Notes under the pieces: model-generated
Seen by the model: only the letters and a program-made list of their open reading frames with translations
Database searches by the model: none
What the model was told of the DNA's origin: nothing
Shown here: in pieces, positions 32,715 through 44,094 of the stretch
How the letters are laid out: each line of letters opens with the position of its first letter
Numbering within the stretch: position 1 is the stretch's first letter
Made by a program: the position numbers and the translations under genes
NCBI GenBank assembly: GCA_950295325.1
Contig: OX485806.1
Coordinates: 20,772,001-20,832,000 of the forward strand
Direction: 5' to 3'
Length of the DNA stretch: 60,000 nt
DNA from: Polytrichum commune
Taxonomy: Eukaryota > Streptophyta > Polytrichopsida > Polytrichales > Polytrichaceae

Positions 32715-35700
32715 ACATTCGTTTAAATAAGTATAGCATCAACTATTTGAGTTTCACAAAAGCATCTACAGAGGTTTAAGATTCAAGAGGCTTCTGTGTT
32801 CAAATAAGATATCCACAGCCACATAGTTGAGCCTTCATGTCACCTAAGGTACTTAATTAACTACAACACTACCACACCAGTGCTGTCCTATTTCTGTTGT
32901 AATTGTACCTGTTCCAGTTCAAAACTAGCAGTGCTTGCCCAAAGCAACAGATGCCAGACTGTCCCTCTACATTTGTTCAACTTCACAAAGGATATAGGCA
33001 TTCATGTTTAGATAAGTATGACATCAACTTCGTAAGTTTCACTGAGGCATTCATTTTGCTTTCAAAATTCTCCAAAGCCAAGAGGCTGCTGTGTACAATA
33101 TTACAATACCATCACCCAAGGTGATTAATTAACTACAGCATTACCACACTAGTCCTGGTTCAGACTGTTGTGATTGCTTTCTTTTGCTTCTAAAGACTAG
33201 TGGCAGTGCTTGCAGAACAGAAATGGTACCAAACTGTCCCTTACATTTGTCCAAGCTCGCCACGGGTAGGTCACTCTAAGGCATTTTTGTGCACCACGTG
33301 CGGCTGGGGTTTTTTTTGTTTTGGGGCTATTTACCTTCAAGGGCTGAATTAAAGCCTCCCTATAATTACTTAAATTTCAAAAATGGCCCATTAGTTTGCA
33401 CCCTTCCATTACTTATATTGTCCAAGTCACTGCAATTTTTTGTACTCTATATTCCTTTTAAGTAATAAAAGCTAATCTACTTCCTAACGCATTGACGAGT
33501 GTTAAGGGAAACCATGGAAACAAAGAAGGGTGCAAACAGTAATATCATTGCAAACAAAGTTATGAAGAAAACACATAGGAGACCATAGCAAACATACTAA
33601 ACATACCTTCTAGGATCCTTATCTTCAGCCCCTATATTAATTTTACAAAAAAATAATGGCCCACATTTTATGTTCATCTAACTTACTTATAATGGGATTG
33701 TCTACATTTAATGGCCCCTTCATTATTTGGAATTCCTTTATAATTTTTATTTCAAATGATTTTAATCCTCTCTATATTATGCCGCACGTCGTTTTTAAAA
33801 TGCACTAAGTGACCTACCCGTGAAGCTCGCCAAGGATGCAGACAATTACCTTCAGATAAGTAAGACATCAAGTATTTGAGTTTCACTGGTGTGTATTGAA
33901 AAAAAATTAAGATATTAAGCAGGCAAAGAGGCTTCTGTGTTTCAAAAACAAACCCACAGCCGCAGCCTCAACGCATTCGCGTCACCAAGGGAAATAACTT
34001 CAAGCCCACCATGTATTCAATAGCCCAGTAAGTCTCTCAGATATCTAATTGAGACCCACAGAGTAATGTGTGAAAGCATTCCTTATTATTATGACACTAC
34101 CGTCGATGACTAGGTGTATGTAGACCCAACCTCGTCATCATGGCATACATAAAATATTACGTTGTCAACGACGCCTTGTCATCGTAGGATGGCAACTAGG
34201 TGTCGGTATGGTGCCCCATCATTGTAGAGGTGTAAAATATTATCTACAAGTCACCTCACCATTTTAGGAGGTGGAGATGATCAAAGACCTTAAATGGACA
34301 CCGAAGTTGAGAGAAGAAATAGAACTCTCGGTCTTGCTCTCTAGTGCTCAAGGATTATGCAAACTTGCTTGCATGACATGCTTCTCATTTTGTGTTCATT
34401 TTGTACCCATTTTGTAACACTTGTGTGCATTGATAAGGTTCAGAAAGGGTTGTAGGCTCTCGGCAGGACAGTAGCAATGACAACATCTATACATTTCTCA
34501 AGGAAAATAGTAGACAATATTATTCATATGGGTTTCACTGCAGCATCCGGAAATGTTTAAAGTTCCACAATAGACAAGAGGCCTTCGAGTTCAAACAACC
34601 ATACTCAAATCCACTTCCCCAAGCACTCGCATCGCCCAAAGATATTCATGAAAAATCAATCCCACCATATTCCACAGCTCAATATGTCTCTCCCTCACCC
34701 GATTGAACAAACAACAGTGATATGTGAAAACATTTAAAAAACAGTAGCAAATAACCACATCTATACATATCTAAATTAAAATTATAAAGAATTGTATAGG
34801 ATGAGTAAATTATCAACTATTTAAGTGTCATTGAAGCATGCAGAAATGTTTCAAGGTCCTCAAAAGACAAGAGACTCGAGTGTTCCAAAAACAAACCCAC
34901 AACCATGTACTCCTGCACTCACATTACCCAATATTACTTAAACAAAAGCCCACCATATTCCATAGCCCAAACTGTCTGCCTCACACACTTCATTGAATTG
35001 CAAACAGTGATGTGAGAAAGGATTCCACATGGCAACTCCATTTATGAACTAAACGCTCTTTCCGGGTTGAAGCTCCTGACAACCATCAAGTTGAAGACAG
35101 TACCCAAAACAAGGGCAGACCACTCCTATATATTTCTCAATGAAAATTCTAGAGATTTAATTTCCGGTGAGTATCACATGAACTATTTGAATGTCACTGA
35201 AGTATCCTTAGACAGTTTCGAGATTTAGAACAAAAGAAGCTTCTGTATTACAAAACGAACCCACAGCCACATACTCATGCACTCACATCACCCTAGAAAA
35301 TTACAAAACATAAAGCCCACCATATTCCAAAACCCAACATAACTCTCCAACCAACATCATTGAAGTGAAAATAGTCATGTGAGATCTCATTCCAAATCTC
35401 AGCTCCTTACATGCATCAAGAAGATTCATTCGCGGTTGATAGCTCTTCAATAGCCGTTGACACAGTAGCCAAGAACAGATCCTATGTATACATTTCTAAT
35501 TGTAGACAACTATGCTCGGATAAATATGACATCAACTGTTTGACTGTCACTGAAGCATACAGGCATGTTTCAAGGTTCGCAAGACAAGAGGCTTCTGTGT
35601 TCTAAAATCAGACTCACAGCCACTTACTCAAGAACTCATATCGACCAATGAAATTACTTAAACATCAAGACCGCCATATTCCAAAGCTCTCAATACTTAA

Positions 35701-36660
35701 TTGAAATGCAAATAGTGATGTGTGTGAAAGCATTCCACATGCCAGCTCATTGTATGCATTAAGAAGGTTAAATCGGGGTTGAAAACCAAAGCTCTTGGCA
35801 ACCATCGGAGTTAAAAGACAGTAGCAAAAACAAGGACACACCGCATCTATACAATTCCCAGATTAGTTCGGGAAATTTTCGACTGATGCCTACAGACTTG
35901 GAACGCGCTCGGCAGTTCCCTGCAACACGGTGAGCAAGTTGTTGCCAAATGGATCGCTCAAGTGAGCTGACAGGTTCTCCACGGGTCCCTCGCCGGTAAC
36001 GTAAGCTTGGATGAAGAATCCGAGCATAGAGAACATGGCTAGCCGTCCATTCTTGATCTCCTTCACCTTCAACAAGGCGAACTGGTCGGGGTCCTTGGCC
36101 AATCCCAGAGGGTCAAAAGCACCGCCGGGGTGAAGTCTGTCCAAGTCCTGCAAGAACCCCCAAAGAATGCCAAAGTTACATAAACATCAAGTCCGCTATA
36201 TTTCATATCACAAAATGTCTCCCACAAAAGAAAGAGTGACTTCTTAAGGGAACTTGTAGACAAGTATATTTATATGAGTATGACATCAACTATTTGAGTT
36301 TCACTGAAGCATCCAAAAACGTTTCAAGATTCACTAGAGACGAGTGACTTCTGCATTCAGATATACATACCTACAGCCACACGATCAAGCACTTACATCC
36401 CCCACGGAAATTACTTAAATCAAGTCCACCATACTCTATAACCCAAAAGGTTTCTCTCACTCATAATTGAAATGCAAACAATGATTTGCGAAACTTTCCA
36501 CACGTCAAGTCATTATATGCATCAAGAAAGGGCAATTGGGGTTGAAGGCTCTTGACAACCATCTGACAGTTGAAGGACAGTAGCAAAAACAAGGACAGAC
36601 CGCATCTGTACATTATCTGAAGGGGAAAACGCTACTTCCAGACGAATTAAGAAAAGCGTC
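32715..36660. repeat. Diverged tandem array of about 300-370-bp units up to and into LHCB5
   Basis: The signature GACATCAACTATTTGAGTTTCACTGAAGCAT (longest matching blocks under 20 nt) recurs near 32735, 33020, 33865, 34515, 34805, 35170, 35527 and 36280. Each is followed by a CAAGAGGCTTCTGTGTT-like block, CCACAGCCACATACTC, ATCACCCAAGG-AATTA, and in later units CCACCATATTCCA, AAATGCAAA-AGTGATGTG and CAGTAGCAAAAACAAGGACA. Units 5' and 3' of LHCB5 exon 6 both end at GACTGATGCCTACAGACT, which contains the LHCB5 stop codon region. The array thus covers the gene's 3' flank and part of intron 5. A hAT-type MITE interrupts it at 33261. Confidence 0.8.
33261..33822. mobile_element. hAT-type MITE inside the tandem array
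   Basis: Terminal inverted repeats CACGGGTAGGTCACT, continuing through CACGTGCGG-like blocks. The flanks are perfect 8-bp direct repeats AAGCTCGC (33253-33260 and 33823-33830). Host array sequence resumes exactly after the second flank, as judged against the uninterrupted neighbouring unit, giving a natural empty-site comparison. 562 bp, AT-rich and non-coding. Confidence 0.87.
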
Positions 36661-38630
36661 GACTGATGCCTACAGACTACATTAAAATCTGTCGAAAGAA
36701 TATAGAAACAGGCAATGAAACCGAGAAAATTACAAAAACTAGGTCAATTGAAGCTCCTCGAGGACATACCGATCCCAAAGGCGACTTGTTGGTGGACCTG
36801 TAGTATTCGGCTCCTCCGACCAAGACAATCTCAGCAATGACGGCGGCTGCAAGGTTGAGTGGGATGGTGGCGCCGAAGTACTTCAATGTGTCTCCTTCCA
36901 ACAGAAGGGCTCCAGTCTGAAGTAAACGACAAGGATTGAAAGCTTCAATACTGAATGCCATCCGTGATTTCGAGTGGTAATCGCAAAAAGGACTTCCGCC
37001 AAACCCCATAGGATGATGTCATATTCAGGCTCAAGCATCGATACACAATGAAGTGACGTCCATATCGATGGTATAAGAGGGGTTAAGATGTGGCACATAC
37101 CTTCCACCAGACAGCCTCTGGGCCGCAGACGGCGCCGAACTTGTTGAATGCTTCAGGGAGCACGAATCCAGCAGCGCCCAACATGGCCCACCGGGCGTGG
37201 ATAAGCTCGTACGCTTGGTACCTGCAGAATGGGTAGTCGTGAGCAATTGGCCAAGAAATCTTTTGATCGAAGGATGTGTGCAGAACGTCAAAAGAATTGC
37301 AGGAATGCAGATCAGCCCATCATACCTGTCAAAGTCTTGTGGCTTCTTTGACAAACCGAAGGGGTCAAATCCGTAGCTGCAATGCAAAAAAACAAATCAA
37401 TCCTCTTTAAATGCCTCACATCGCTTCAATACTCCAAATTTTTCTTGTAGGCGGGGAGGTGGAAACAGCAAGTAATCGTGCTTAAGAAAACATTGTGCAG
37501 TCAGGAAATTCAAAGTGAATCAGTGTGGTTATGGAGTTCAGCTGGAGTTCCGAGTCTTGCTACTTACTCTCCGGGGACCTCTCCGTTAAGGTATGATGGG
37601 ATCTCCGACTTATCCAGAAGTCCTTCGGGAAGGTAGATTCTCCTGTCAGGACCTGCACTCGCATTTCTCAACCACGTTATCATCCTGACCTACTAAAGAA
37701 AGATACCCAATTCTCAGTAAAAATCTGATCCTAAATTGGGATGATACCTCTTATTGCTATAAAAGTACGAAGGATCGCCTCTCTGAAGCAACTATTGAGA
37801 AACACTTTCACAACACTACCACATAGAATATCTCGATGGTGAACGTGGTTAACCCATCAACACAAAAGAGCGCCCAATTCAGCGAAAATTGCAATGTAAA
37901 GCGATATTCACATGACTTTCACATCATCTCCGGACTCAGCCGGATGCACTTGGCCATCAACGCTTACCATACCACTCGGCCAACTCCTGGAAGGATAGAT
38001 TCTCTTATGGAACACTACCACAATGTGTAATGCCTCATCCATAGTGAATGAGGCTAACCCACCAACAACACAAAAGAGCACAAAATCACATGATAAGCAG
38101 AATTAACATCATCTCCAAACTTTCACATCATCTACGAACTTTCGCATTATCTCCGACCATAGCCTAATGCACTCGGCTACTTGCCTAACCACTTGGCCAA
38201 CTCCTCGAAAGGATTGGTTCTCTTACGCAACGCTACCACATACAATGTCTTTATCCATGGTGAGTGAGGTCAACTCGCCAACAACACAAAAGAGTGCCAA
38301 AACACCCATACTCGCAAGGTAAAGCAAAATTTACATCGTCTCCGAAATTGCACACCAGCTCCGAACACAGCCCAATCCACTTGGACATCGACACTCACCA
38401 TACCACTTGGCCAACTCCTCGTTGTCGGGCCTGTTCACCTTGGCAGCGGCCTTCTGGACAGCCTTGGCAGCCTTCTTCACCGGGGCAGCAGCAGCAGCCG
38501 CCTTCTTCTTTCCGAAGATAGCCACAACTTGTCCTGCAGCGGGGCGGATGGCATTGCTCACCGAAGGTACGGTTGCGGATGAGAGGCTCTGTCCCAGAAA
38601 CTCCGCCCTGGCTGCGGCCATGGCTGCCAT
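35890..38630 (-). CDS. LHCB5: Chlorophyll a/b-binding antenna protein CP26
   Basis: Six exons join with GT-AG introns in perfect phase: 38630-38399, 37652-37568, 37376-37326, 37221-37101, 36916-36770, 36147-35890; 297 residues. This is the minor monomeric antenna of photosystem II. An N-terminal plastid transit peptide is followed by an Ala/Lys-rich stretch ([17 protein letters not shown]), then [17 protein letters not shown] and [20 protein letters not shown], which separate CP26 from other Lhcb types. Helix B has [15 protein letters not shown], helix [19 protein letters not shown], and helix [20 protein letters not shown], with the Glu/Asn/His-Arg chlorophyll ligands and ion pairs intact. 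The C-terminus is [25 protein letters not shown]. The start was chosen at the first Met ([11 protein letters not shown]); a second in-frame Met lies three codons on. Introns 1 and 5 hold tandem copies of exon-edge sequence. Confidence 0.97.
36655..36690 (-). repeat. Relic copy of the LHCB5 3' end inside intron 5
   Basis: GTCGACTGATGCCTACAGACT here repeats the sequence at the true stop codon (about 35879-35897) in the same orientation, including AGTCTGTAG read on the minus strand. It marks a duplicated junction between the array unit and the coding end. Confidence 0.7.
37785..38420 (-). repeat. Three tandem units in LHCB5 intron 1 that include the exon 1 donor
   Basis: Units of about 210-230 bp, each with CTACCACATACAATGTCTTT-ATCCATGGTGA-like, CAACACAAAAGAG, CATCATCTCCG and a terminal block ACCATACCACTTGGCCAACTCC. 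The terminal block is the last 20-odd bases of exon 1 plus the donor. It occurs at about 37965-37990, about 38187-38213 and, as the real exon 1 end, about 38391-38418. The first relic keeps a donor-like CTTACC on the plus strand, that is GGTAAG on the minus strand. Confidence 0.87.
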
Positions 38631-38960
38631 CCTTGCTCACAACCTCTGCGAAATGCAATGCAGTGCGATGCGAGGGATTGCGATAAGGTGGCGGATGGAG
38701 AGAGCGATGGGGGAATGTGAAGAACTACAAGTGAGGCACATCAAGGGGAGTGTGGGGGGAGTGTAGGGCTGGCCACTCAGCTTGCAATCCGAAGGCGAGC
38801 GAATAGGATGTGGATAACAAAATCCGGCCAATCGAGGCCCCCATTGGCCACGTCGGACTGGCAAGAGCTCCTTTCGGAGATGGACAGATCCTCTCATCCA
38901 AATGGCAACCCAACTTCCCAGTCTGCTCGGCTGCTCGTGACGGACGCCGACTTGGATGTT
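38631..38960 (-). promoter_or_regulatory. LHCB5: LHCB5 promoter region
   Basis: Upstream of the start codon I see GATAAGG (I-box-like, plus strand about 38690), GGATAAC at about 38814, two CCAAT motifs in opposite orientation near 38826 and 38843, and CCACGTCGG (ACGT core) at about 38848. I-box, CCAAT and ACGT elements are common in light-responsive Lhc promoters. No clear TATA box is seen. The assignment rests on motifs and position only. Confidence 0.45.
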
Positions 38961-41900
38961 GTTGCCTCTGCACTTAATAGTGTAAGATAATTAGCAAATC
39001 CAAATCGATAAAGAATTTTCGAAGCTCATATGAACATCTTATGTATTATCAAAGGCGGTTTCTCGTGCTCATTACAAAGGTTATATATTCAGGTCCGTCC
39101 TCCAATTATGTTGACTGTTGAACTTAGTATGGTTAACATGTTTTGAGAACACATCCCAATCTTTTTTAAATGCATGTCTTTTTTGGTATTTGTTTTGGGA
39201 GTGACACCTAATCACATATATGCCACTCAAGTACAGGTGTCTGATTAAGACAAGTATCCAGATTAAGCGTGCTACCTAAAGTTGAGTTACATCCCACTTG
39301 GATCAACTCACTGCAAGATGGGATGGGGTACGGTTGGGTTGGAAATCATCAGTAACACCTCAAAAGCTTCTCGGACTTCATTAAATATTCTATTCTTTGA
39401 TACCATGACTCCTGAAGTGTACCAAGTGATGAACCGCTAAATTTTCATTTCAAGCTCATTTATTTCTATTATTTACTTGCAATTGATGCACCCAAATTGA
39501 TGAGAATGATGAAGACTAATGAGGAATGTTGGTAGGTTTAACTACATGGAGATAGTTTGAACTCATAAATGTTGAACTGAAACATAGGATTATTTACTCA
39601 ACCTATTCTCTTCTTCTCTTTCTAAACCCAATAAAGCTTATGTTATTTCTTCCATCCACTTCAAACCCTTCACCCAACAAATTTAGGACAATGTTATTCT
39701 AGAATTGAAGTGCAATCAACCAAGATCGTTCTTGACAAGAGAGAACAAACTCTTGTTATTTTAGCCTTCAAAAATTGCTCCTCTAAGTTATGTGGAGTCC
39801 AAATTAGGTGTCCTATCAATCATTAATTGGATGAATTAGCTGCACTTTTAAGATGTGTGTTGATGCATCTTGCCGATTCAATGTAGGCAAGGCAAGCCCA
39901 CCCATTTTTGTAGAACTTGCGAATGCTATATTGTTTGGGGTTGGATGAATATCCATTTACTATATTTCAATACAAATGTGAAGTTCATTTTTTTATTAAG
40001 TTGTCCATTGAAGAAAAAATTGTCCATTGAAGAAATATGCATTTATTACATGCACTTTGTATGTTGCAATGTCTATATTTTATTGACCATGCTAATAATA
40101 GAAATCATTTATTTATTTTTGGGTGAAACTAGTTTGGAGTGCTCTACCCAATGTGTGTTTGTTGATGAAGTTGGTGTTGAGTGCTCTACCATATGTGCTT
40201 ATGTCCACACATCATAGATTTGGGATATTAGAACATATAATATATTTGAGATTGTTCATTCCGAAATACCTTCAAAAACATTAATACCATTGCGATACAA
40301 TACGCCATGTCCATCTTGCTCCACAAAAGAAGACTTGAAAATCACCAACCTCTACCTCAAATACAAGACTAAACAAAACCCCTTAGATCAAACTAAACAA
40401 AACAAACCCTATATTAAACCATCCCTTGGGTATAGTCTCCCTTTGTGTCATTAACCAATATTGGTTACTGGCTCTTATTTGTTACTGGTTACTTGTGACT
40501 ATAGTGTCTACTCTCGAAAGGGGGAAGTAGTTCCTCACTTCTACTCCTATGTCCCATGGACATAGGTTTAGAGGTGGAACGAACATACACTTCATTCACG
40601 TCGGTCCCCCTGGGGATCGAAGTTTCTTCTCTTTCTTCTCTTCTCTGAGATTGTTCTCAATATAGTTTCGGAACACGGAATGTTGTTTGATCCATATATT
40701 AATTTGAGACTAGAGAAAGTCTCAATTTAACGAATATAGTGTTATTATGTGAGAATGGAGAATGTTATCCCCAAAAGCTCTTTGGAGGGACCAATGCCCA
40801 TGTGAAACGGTTTAAATGTTCAATCATGAATTTAATGATTTTGTTTGGGAAAACCGTGTGAAAGACAGTGACCCCTTTAGTTCATAGGGAATGCTAACAT
40901 AGTGTAGTATTTATGCAATAGACCTCAAGGATGGAGAAGGCTTGATGTCTTCCTTTACGTGCTACCCTCCCCCCCCCCCCCCCCCAATCCCCACCTAGAA
41001 AAAATTCAAAATCGAAAACTTAGTCAACCATATTATAACGCATACTACACTTTTGATAGTTGGTTTAACACTGACATCAAGGGTCTCCAATCAAATTGAA
41101 TATTATAGGTGAGTTATTTAGGCCACTTGTCCACCGAATTCTCCCAAATGCAAATTGAATATGATGAGGTAGGATTCAATATTGTGCCAACTAGCTACTC
41201 TCAGCTTCTCAAATCCGGGTCCGGGTTACTTACCTCCTCCTCCTAAAATCAGTCTTCAAGCCTTCACTGACTAACAAGTTGCAAAGTGCTTTAGTAGGCG
41301 CATGGAAGTCTTGCTGCCCATGTCCATGGCCCTTCACATTCTAGGAGGCCACCATAATCTACATGAGAACACCTCCAATTCATTATTATCTAAAATCTGT
41401 TGGCCGAGCGGCCTACATGGAAACTCACCCTAAGAGGGTTGGTTTGACGATGTAGCAACCATAACATCGTCCCTATGAGTATCAAAGGTTAGTTTTGGGT
41501 CTAGAAGCATATATCCAAAGATTACATATATAAACATAATTGATTAGGCAAGGGACTACATTTGCAACAATTGATGCCAATTGAAAGTATTTAGCTACAT
41601 GACCCATGTTCACATTTGTATGATTAGATGAAACGGTAACTTTTAAAACTTGATGTTACACTTCTTTGTAAACATTTTATTTATATAGTCCAAAAATTCA
41701 ACAACTTATTAAGGAAGTATAGCTATAGTTCAAGTTCATAGGTAAACTCTATGCATTTCAAATGCTACTATTCTCTAGTTATATGAATGAAGAAAGAGAT
41801 TCAAAACTCATTCAAAGAGTGCATGTGCAACACATTCAAAAACAGATGGATGTACTACACAATTAAAAGTTACCAAACTCTAATCATTTTACTGAGTGAC

Positions 41901-42297
41901 TTTGAAATGAGAATATAGTAATGACAATGACAATGACAATGACAATGACAATGACAAAAATAGTAATAAACACAATAAGTGCAAGCATTAGATTGTAATT
42001 TATAATATTTAGATTCTCTTAGGGCATATTGCAAGAATTAAATCGATTGGGGACATATTTGTTTGCAATATAATATTCCTTTCTCTAATAGTCAAAGATC
42101 ACAATTCACAATAAAACTCTAGTGTATAGTGAGGTTATTCCCTAGTCACATGTGTAAACTAACATTCAAAACCCATGCAAAAAGTCATACAATGTGCAAC
42201 ACATTCAAAATCAAATGGATGCATTAAAAGCCCTCCCTTCCCCTACAAATTTACTAAACGTTTGAAGATAAACTTCCTCACTAAAATGAAAATAGAA
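38961..42297. other. Long intergenic stretch with two simple repeats
   Basis: AT-rich with no credible exon. It contains a 17-C run at 40969-40985 and an (ATGACA)n repeat at 41921-41956. 41230-41370 has a weak LINE endonuclease-like phrase on the minus strand that I did not accept. Confidence 0.55.
41921..41956 (+). repeat. (ATGACA)6 microsatellite
   Basis: Six perfect hexamer units. Confidence 0.95.
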
Positions 42298-44094
42298 TTA
42301 GAAATAGAAACATAAATTACCAAATAATAATATGACAAATAGTAAGTACATGTATTCCATATTTTTACTCTCTCTACGGGCATGATGCATGAATGGGCCT
42401 CCTATGTCAGTGAAGAGGGAAATGGGTTGCATCCCATTTGAACCAATGACATTTACATAGGTTTGAATTAGTGTCCCTATAGTCACAAGAGTGGCTGCAA
42501 TGACAGGTATCACAAACCACGGTCTTGAGCAAAACAACTTCACAAATTCAAACCGAAGCTTATTTCTTCTTTGCCCTACATATTTATTCACTTTTGTCAA
42601 TAATAAGGGAAAACCCTCGGTCTGTCTGGGAATTGCTATATGATTGTTGATAGTTTTCCACATGACTAAAACATTATCATGTGTGCCAACATTTACCTCT
42701 ACAACACCCCACTTTACTAAAAATTCGACGTCCTCAATGGTTTTCCTGAGGTTTTCCATAAGATACGTGTAACTTCTAGCACAACATTTCGAATGGCCAT
42801 ATGTCAATTCTTCATGCACCACAAGATTGCGGAGATATCTCTCGGTCGTATCATATATACGAAGGAACGGAATTGATAAGCAACCTCTTTCAAATGATAT
42901 ATCTTCAAAACATGTAAACTCCTTGCCTTTTATCCGCACTCCACATGCCTCCAAATAAGTGGCTGAAGGTACTCTCTGATAATAATTAACATGGCGTCGA
43001 TGTGAGTCTCCACACAAGATGCGGTAGCTCTTATCCAGAATGTGGGAGGCCCCTTCCAACTTACCACCTTCTAGTTGTAACCTTTTCTCCATTCTTTGCT
43101 TCAAAATGGTCAAATGCTCAGCATGGGAAATCCCAGGCCTGTGAAAATAACCCCACAGCACACAGTTCCCAATATTCCATCCTTGCCATTGTTCATGCTC
43201 CCATGCTTCAATGAACTCGCAACCCCCCGTCCTCAGAATGCGGACCACTCTCTCCAACAACACCATGGGGATCTGGTTCTCAACCAAATAGTAATCAAAC
43301 CACCATAAGTCTCTCAAATGCACACGCATCACCTGGGTTTCCATCACTTTCTGCAACGGCGGGCTCAAGCTCTCAATTCCTCCACCCCTCCCTTGCATCC
43401 ATATAACCAGGAAAAGCGCATCCAAAGCCAGAAGGCACCTTATATCCGCAATGCTGTGCGATTTTGCATGAGGGCTTTGACCATACACTGCTTCCCAATG
43501 GCTCTTCTCCTCTACGACTACATCTTCGCAAAACTCATTCCATCTGTCTCCTGTCAGAATTAATGCTCTTGCTACTTGGATTTTAAAGCGCTCGGTGCCA
43601 TCAGTTTGAAGAGTATCAGGGGCACGATTGTGTAGCCCAAATCGCCAACACTTGGGATCAAAGTAATCGCTGCCGGTCCTCATGGAATCAGGTACCTTCC
43701 AACACACCACATCTGAGAAATCGTTGGCATCATCTCTCAAAAGCGTATCGTGGACTCGACAAATCCAACTCGCGGGTTCAGTTCCCGTATTCGTTTCAAG
43801 AGCAGTGGTGAGTAGAGGAATCATAGCTCCGGATTTAGACGTGCCCGTATTTGTTTCGAGCCCAACTACATCGACCGCAGTGTCAACTTGAGGGATTACA
43901 TTGGGCACCGTTCCCACATGCCTTTCGAGCTCGACCTTTTCAAGCACAGTGCTCATTTGAGGAATCAAACATTTTGCAGGTCCAGTGTCCGTATTCTCTG
44001 ACATTGTTTCGATCAGAAAATCAGTCGAGAAAGTACATTCAGAAAGCCGTACCAACAAAGAGTTCCTTCTGGTCTGAAAGCTTTGCAAATCCAT
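42298..44094 (-). CDS. DUF247 membrane-anchored protein
   Basis: A single uninterrupted frame of 598 residues. Plant DUF247 signatures occur in order: LLALDALFLVIWMQG (221-235), WFDYYLVENQIPMVLLERV (265-283), PSATYLEACGVRIKGKEFTC (376-395), FERGCLSIPFLRIYDTTERY LRNLVVHEE (401-429), a YLMENLRKTIEDVEFLVKWG region (444-463), and a C-terminal membrane helix WFVIPVIAATLVTIGTLI (526-543). DUF247 proteins are membrane-anchored and of mostly unknown biochemistry; some act in grass self-incompatibility. The first 110 residues hold three to four diverged repeats of an IPQ/IPL...ETNTGT motif not typical of the family. A 48-residue tail with a second hydrophobic segment (580-598) follows the usual terminal helix. 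Intronless structure is common in the family. The first Met was chosen; residues 1-30 are not conserved, so a start at Met31 is possible. Confidence 0.93.
   Translation of the reverse strand: MDLQSFQTRRNSLLVRLSECTFSTDFLIETMSENTDTGPAKCLIPQMSTVLEKVELERHVGTVPNVIPQVDTAVDVVGLETNTGTSKSGAMIPLLTTALETNTGTEPASWICRVHDTLLRDDANDFSDVVCWKVPDSMRTGSDYFDPKCWRFGLHNRAPDTLQTDGTERFKIQVARALILTGDRWNEFCEDVVVEEKSHWEAVYGQSPHAKSHSIADIRCLLALDALFLVIWMQGRGGGIESLSPPLQKVMETQVMRVHLRDLWWFDYYLVENQIPMVLLERVVRILRTGGCEFIEAWEHEQWQGWNIGNCVLWGYFHRPGISHAEHLTILKQRMEKRLQLEGGKLEGASHILDKSYRILCGDSHRRHVNYYQRVPSATYLEACGVRIKGKEFTCFEDISFERGCLSIPFLRIYDTTERYLRNLVVHEELTYGHSKCCARSYTYLMENLRKTIEDVEFLVKWGVVEVNVGTHDNVLVMWKTINNHIAIPRQTEGFPLLLTKVNKYVGQRRNKLRFEFVKLFCSRPWFVIPVIAATLVTIGTLIQTYVNVIGSNGMQPISLFTDIGGPFMHHARRESKNMEYMYLLFVILLFGNLCFYF

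Noticed and set aside
32715-36660. CRISPR-like array
   Set aside because: Units are long, diverged and contiguous without spacers; the genome is a plant nuclear one.
38407-38766. 119-residue plus-strand frame over LHCB5 exon 1
   Set aside because: Antisense shadow of the LHCB5 coding sequence.
41230-41370. LINE endonuclease start (WNVKG-like phrase on the minus strand)
   Set aside because: Only a few residues fit, with a stop at the Trp position and no reverse transcriptase downstream.
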